From NCBI RefSeq assembly GCF_900113735.1, contig NZ_FOQM01000006.1, positions 1-64,000 on the forward strand: a stretch of DNA of 64,000 nt, in the 5' to 3' direction. The stretch comes from Bradyrhizobium sp. Gha. Lineage in GTDB: Bacteria > Pseudomonadota > Alphaproteobacteria > Rhizobiales > Xanthobacteraceae. Under the pieces are notes generated by a model that searched no databases, was not told where the DNA came from, and saw only the letters and a list, made by a program, of their open reading frames with translations. The translations under genes were made by a program, and so were the position numbers. Below, one piece after another: positions 62,933 to 64,000 of this stretch; the stretch's first letter is position 1, and every line of letters starts with the position of its first letter.

Positions 62933-64000
62933 CTACACGATCTGCCTGGTGTCGGCGGGCTTGTGCAAGGCGCCGACGAGGATGCGCAGGGCCTCGGTCA
63001 ATTCCGATCTGTTGCGCGCCGCGCCGAGTGAGACGCGCGCCGCATGCGGCGATGTTCCGTCGACGGTGAAGGCGTCGCCGCCAACGATCGCGAGCCCATT
63101 GCGCAGCAGGTGCGCAGGCACGTCGGGCCGTCCTTCCGGCAAGTGCAGCCACAAATGATGGGCGGCGGGATTCGCTCGGAACCGAAACTCCTTCAAGGCG
63201 CGCTGAGCCAATTGTTGGCGGCCGACGGCCTCGTTGCGGACGGCGGTGATGATGCGGTCGGCGACGCCGCTCTCGATCCAGTGCGTCACCAGCGCGACCA
63301 TCAGCGGTGCCGGCATCTGCACCGTGGCTTGCAGATAGCCGCGCATCTGCAGCTGCGCGCCGCTATCGGGCGTCAGCAGATAGGCGACGCGCAGTGCCGG
63401 CGCGATGCATTTCGACAGCGTGGTGGCGAGATATGTCCGCTCCGGGATGAGGTTGGCGATCGGTGAGGCCGATCGGTGGAGCAGCCCGTAGGCATCGTCC
63501 TCGATCAGAACGACATCGGCATCGCGGATGATTTTTGCGATTGCGTCGCGGCGATCCGGGGCGAGCGTCGCGGTGGTCGGATTATGCAGCGTCGGGATGA
63601 GATAGACCGCCTTCGGCTTGTGGGTGCGGCAAGCCTTCGCCAGCGCATCGGGCAGGATGCCGCCCTCATCCATGGCGACACTGACGAGCCTGACGCCAAG
63701 CTGCGCAGCGGCCGCCTTGATGCCGGGGAAGGTGAGGGCCTCCGTCAGCACGACATCGCCGGGACGTGCGAGACAGGCAAGCAGGTTGAAAAGGATCGTC
63801 TGCGCGCCGGGAAAGATCACGAGCTTGTCTGCGTGGGCGTGCGGAACGCGGGTCCGCATCCAGCGCACCGCGACCTCGCGCTCATGCGCGCTGCCGCCGG
63901 GCGGCTGGTAATTCAGGAATGCAGTCAAGCCCGATTGCGCGCGAATGGCCTCAAGGCCGGTGACGATGCGCTCATCGAGCCGTGCTTCGAGCGGGTGCGG
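62933..64000 (-). CDS. MocR-type regulator, aminotransferase domain (5' end cut by window)
   Basis: The frame is open to the last base of the window, so the N-terminal GntR-type DNA-binding domain, if present, lies beyond. The visible 355 residues form a fold-type I PLP domain: GGSAHEREVAVRWMRTRVPH, PTLHNPTTATL (about 140) and TTLSKCIAPALRVAYLL with the PLP lysine. It resembles MocR/PdxR-like regulators or PLP-dependent aminotransferases. Members sense or use PLP in amino-acid or vitamin B6 control. It is 87 bases upstream of the TauE/SafE gene on the same strand. Confidence 0.85.
   Translation of the reverse strand, partial: PHPLEARLDERIVTGLEAIRAQSGLTAFLNYQPPGGSAHEREVAVRWMRTRVPHAHADKLVIFPGAQTILFNLLACLARPGDVVLTEALTFPGIKAAAAQLGVRLVSVAMDEGGILPDALAKACRTHKPKAVYLIPTLHNPTTATLAPDRRDAIAKIIRDADVVLIEDDAYGLLHRSASPIANLIPERTYLATTLSKCIAPALRVAYLLTPDSGAQLQMRGYLQATVQMPAPLMVALVTHWIESGVADRIITAVRNEAVGRQQLAQRALKEFRFRANPAAHHLWLHLPEGRPDVPAHLLRNGLAIVGGDAFTVDGTSPHAARVSLGAARNRSELTEALRILVGALHKPADTRQIV

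Overview
The window looks like chromosome of a Bradyrhizobium or a close alphaproteobacterial relative. It is uniformly GC-rich, so most real genes have long antisense shadow frames. It carries a rhizobial-type Irr iron-control (ICE) box in front of bacterioferritin, an FlbD-like DNA-binding domain, a Rhodobacter-type phospholipid methyltransferase, and several families of short palindromic repeats. No rRNA, tRNA, CRISPR array or complete insertion sequence was recognised. The genus call rests on general resemblance, not on a marker gene.

Layout. 1-400: tail of an IS4-type transposase plus a palindromic repeat. 423-9209: housekeeping and envelope genes (mercaptopyruvate sulfurtransferase, an L,D-transpeptidase, an epimerase-like protein, a hydroxyacid dehydrogenase, the ABC-F protein EttA, a lytic transglycosylase). 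9305-11651: two related small secreted proteins, then the iron-storage pair bfd and bfr with ICE-type operators. 11727-21867: mostly single genes, including a TTG-started FMN-binding protein, an alpha/beta hydrolase, a collagen-like protein with a lysine tail, an orphan FlbD-like Fis domain, a J-domain protein, two SDR enzymes (one very like ribitol 2-dehydrogenase) and a Mug-type DNA glycosylase bounded by repeats. 22236-27223: the thiamine operon thiO-thiS-thiG-thiE-thiC on the minus strand, led by a TPP riboswitch and interrupted by two copies of the same palindromic repeat.

27286-32712: a small lytic transglycosylase, a zinc ribbon protein, a decayed two-component system, a PRC-barrel protein, an orphan branched-chain-type binding protein, a cupin, and an 800-base gene-free stretch. 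32713-37089: a complete spermidine/putrescine-type ABC importer. 37217-42821: a DUF4403 protein, then a likely module of a TPR/HTH regulator with two beta-propeller proteins, divergent from a DUF899 protein that is translationally coupled to a tiny membrane protein. 42902-49990: a second L,D-transpeptidase, then a lipid-flavoured cluster (glycosyltransferase, phospholipid methyltransferase-like protein, Mpo1/DUF962-like membrane protein, class-III PLP enzyme, phosphatidylserine decarboxylase) and a Nudix hydrolase.

50130-54470: periplasmic proteins with long low-complexity segments (FecR domain, DUF2147, extensin-like lipoprotein). 54523-58269: a TetR repressor with a 23-base palindromic operator and a divergent EmrAB-type efflux pair. 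58539-64000: a possible 23-residue peptide, an ABC exporter, a MATE transporter, a TauE/SafE permease and the aminotransferase part of a MocR-type regulator cut by the window end.

The two places most likely to hold undescribed biology are the divergent DUF899/beta-propeller module (38897-42821) and the lipid-headgroup cluster (43854-49351).
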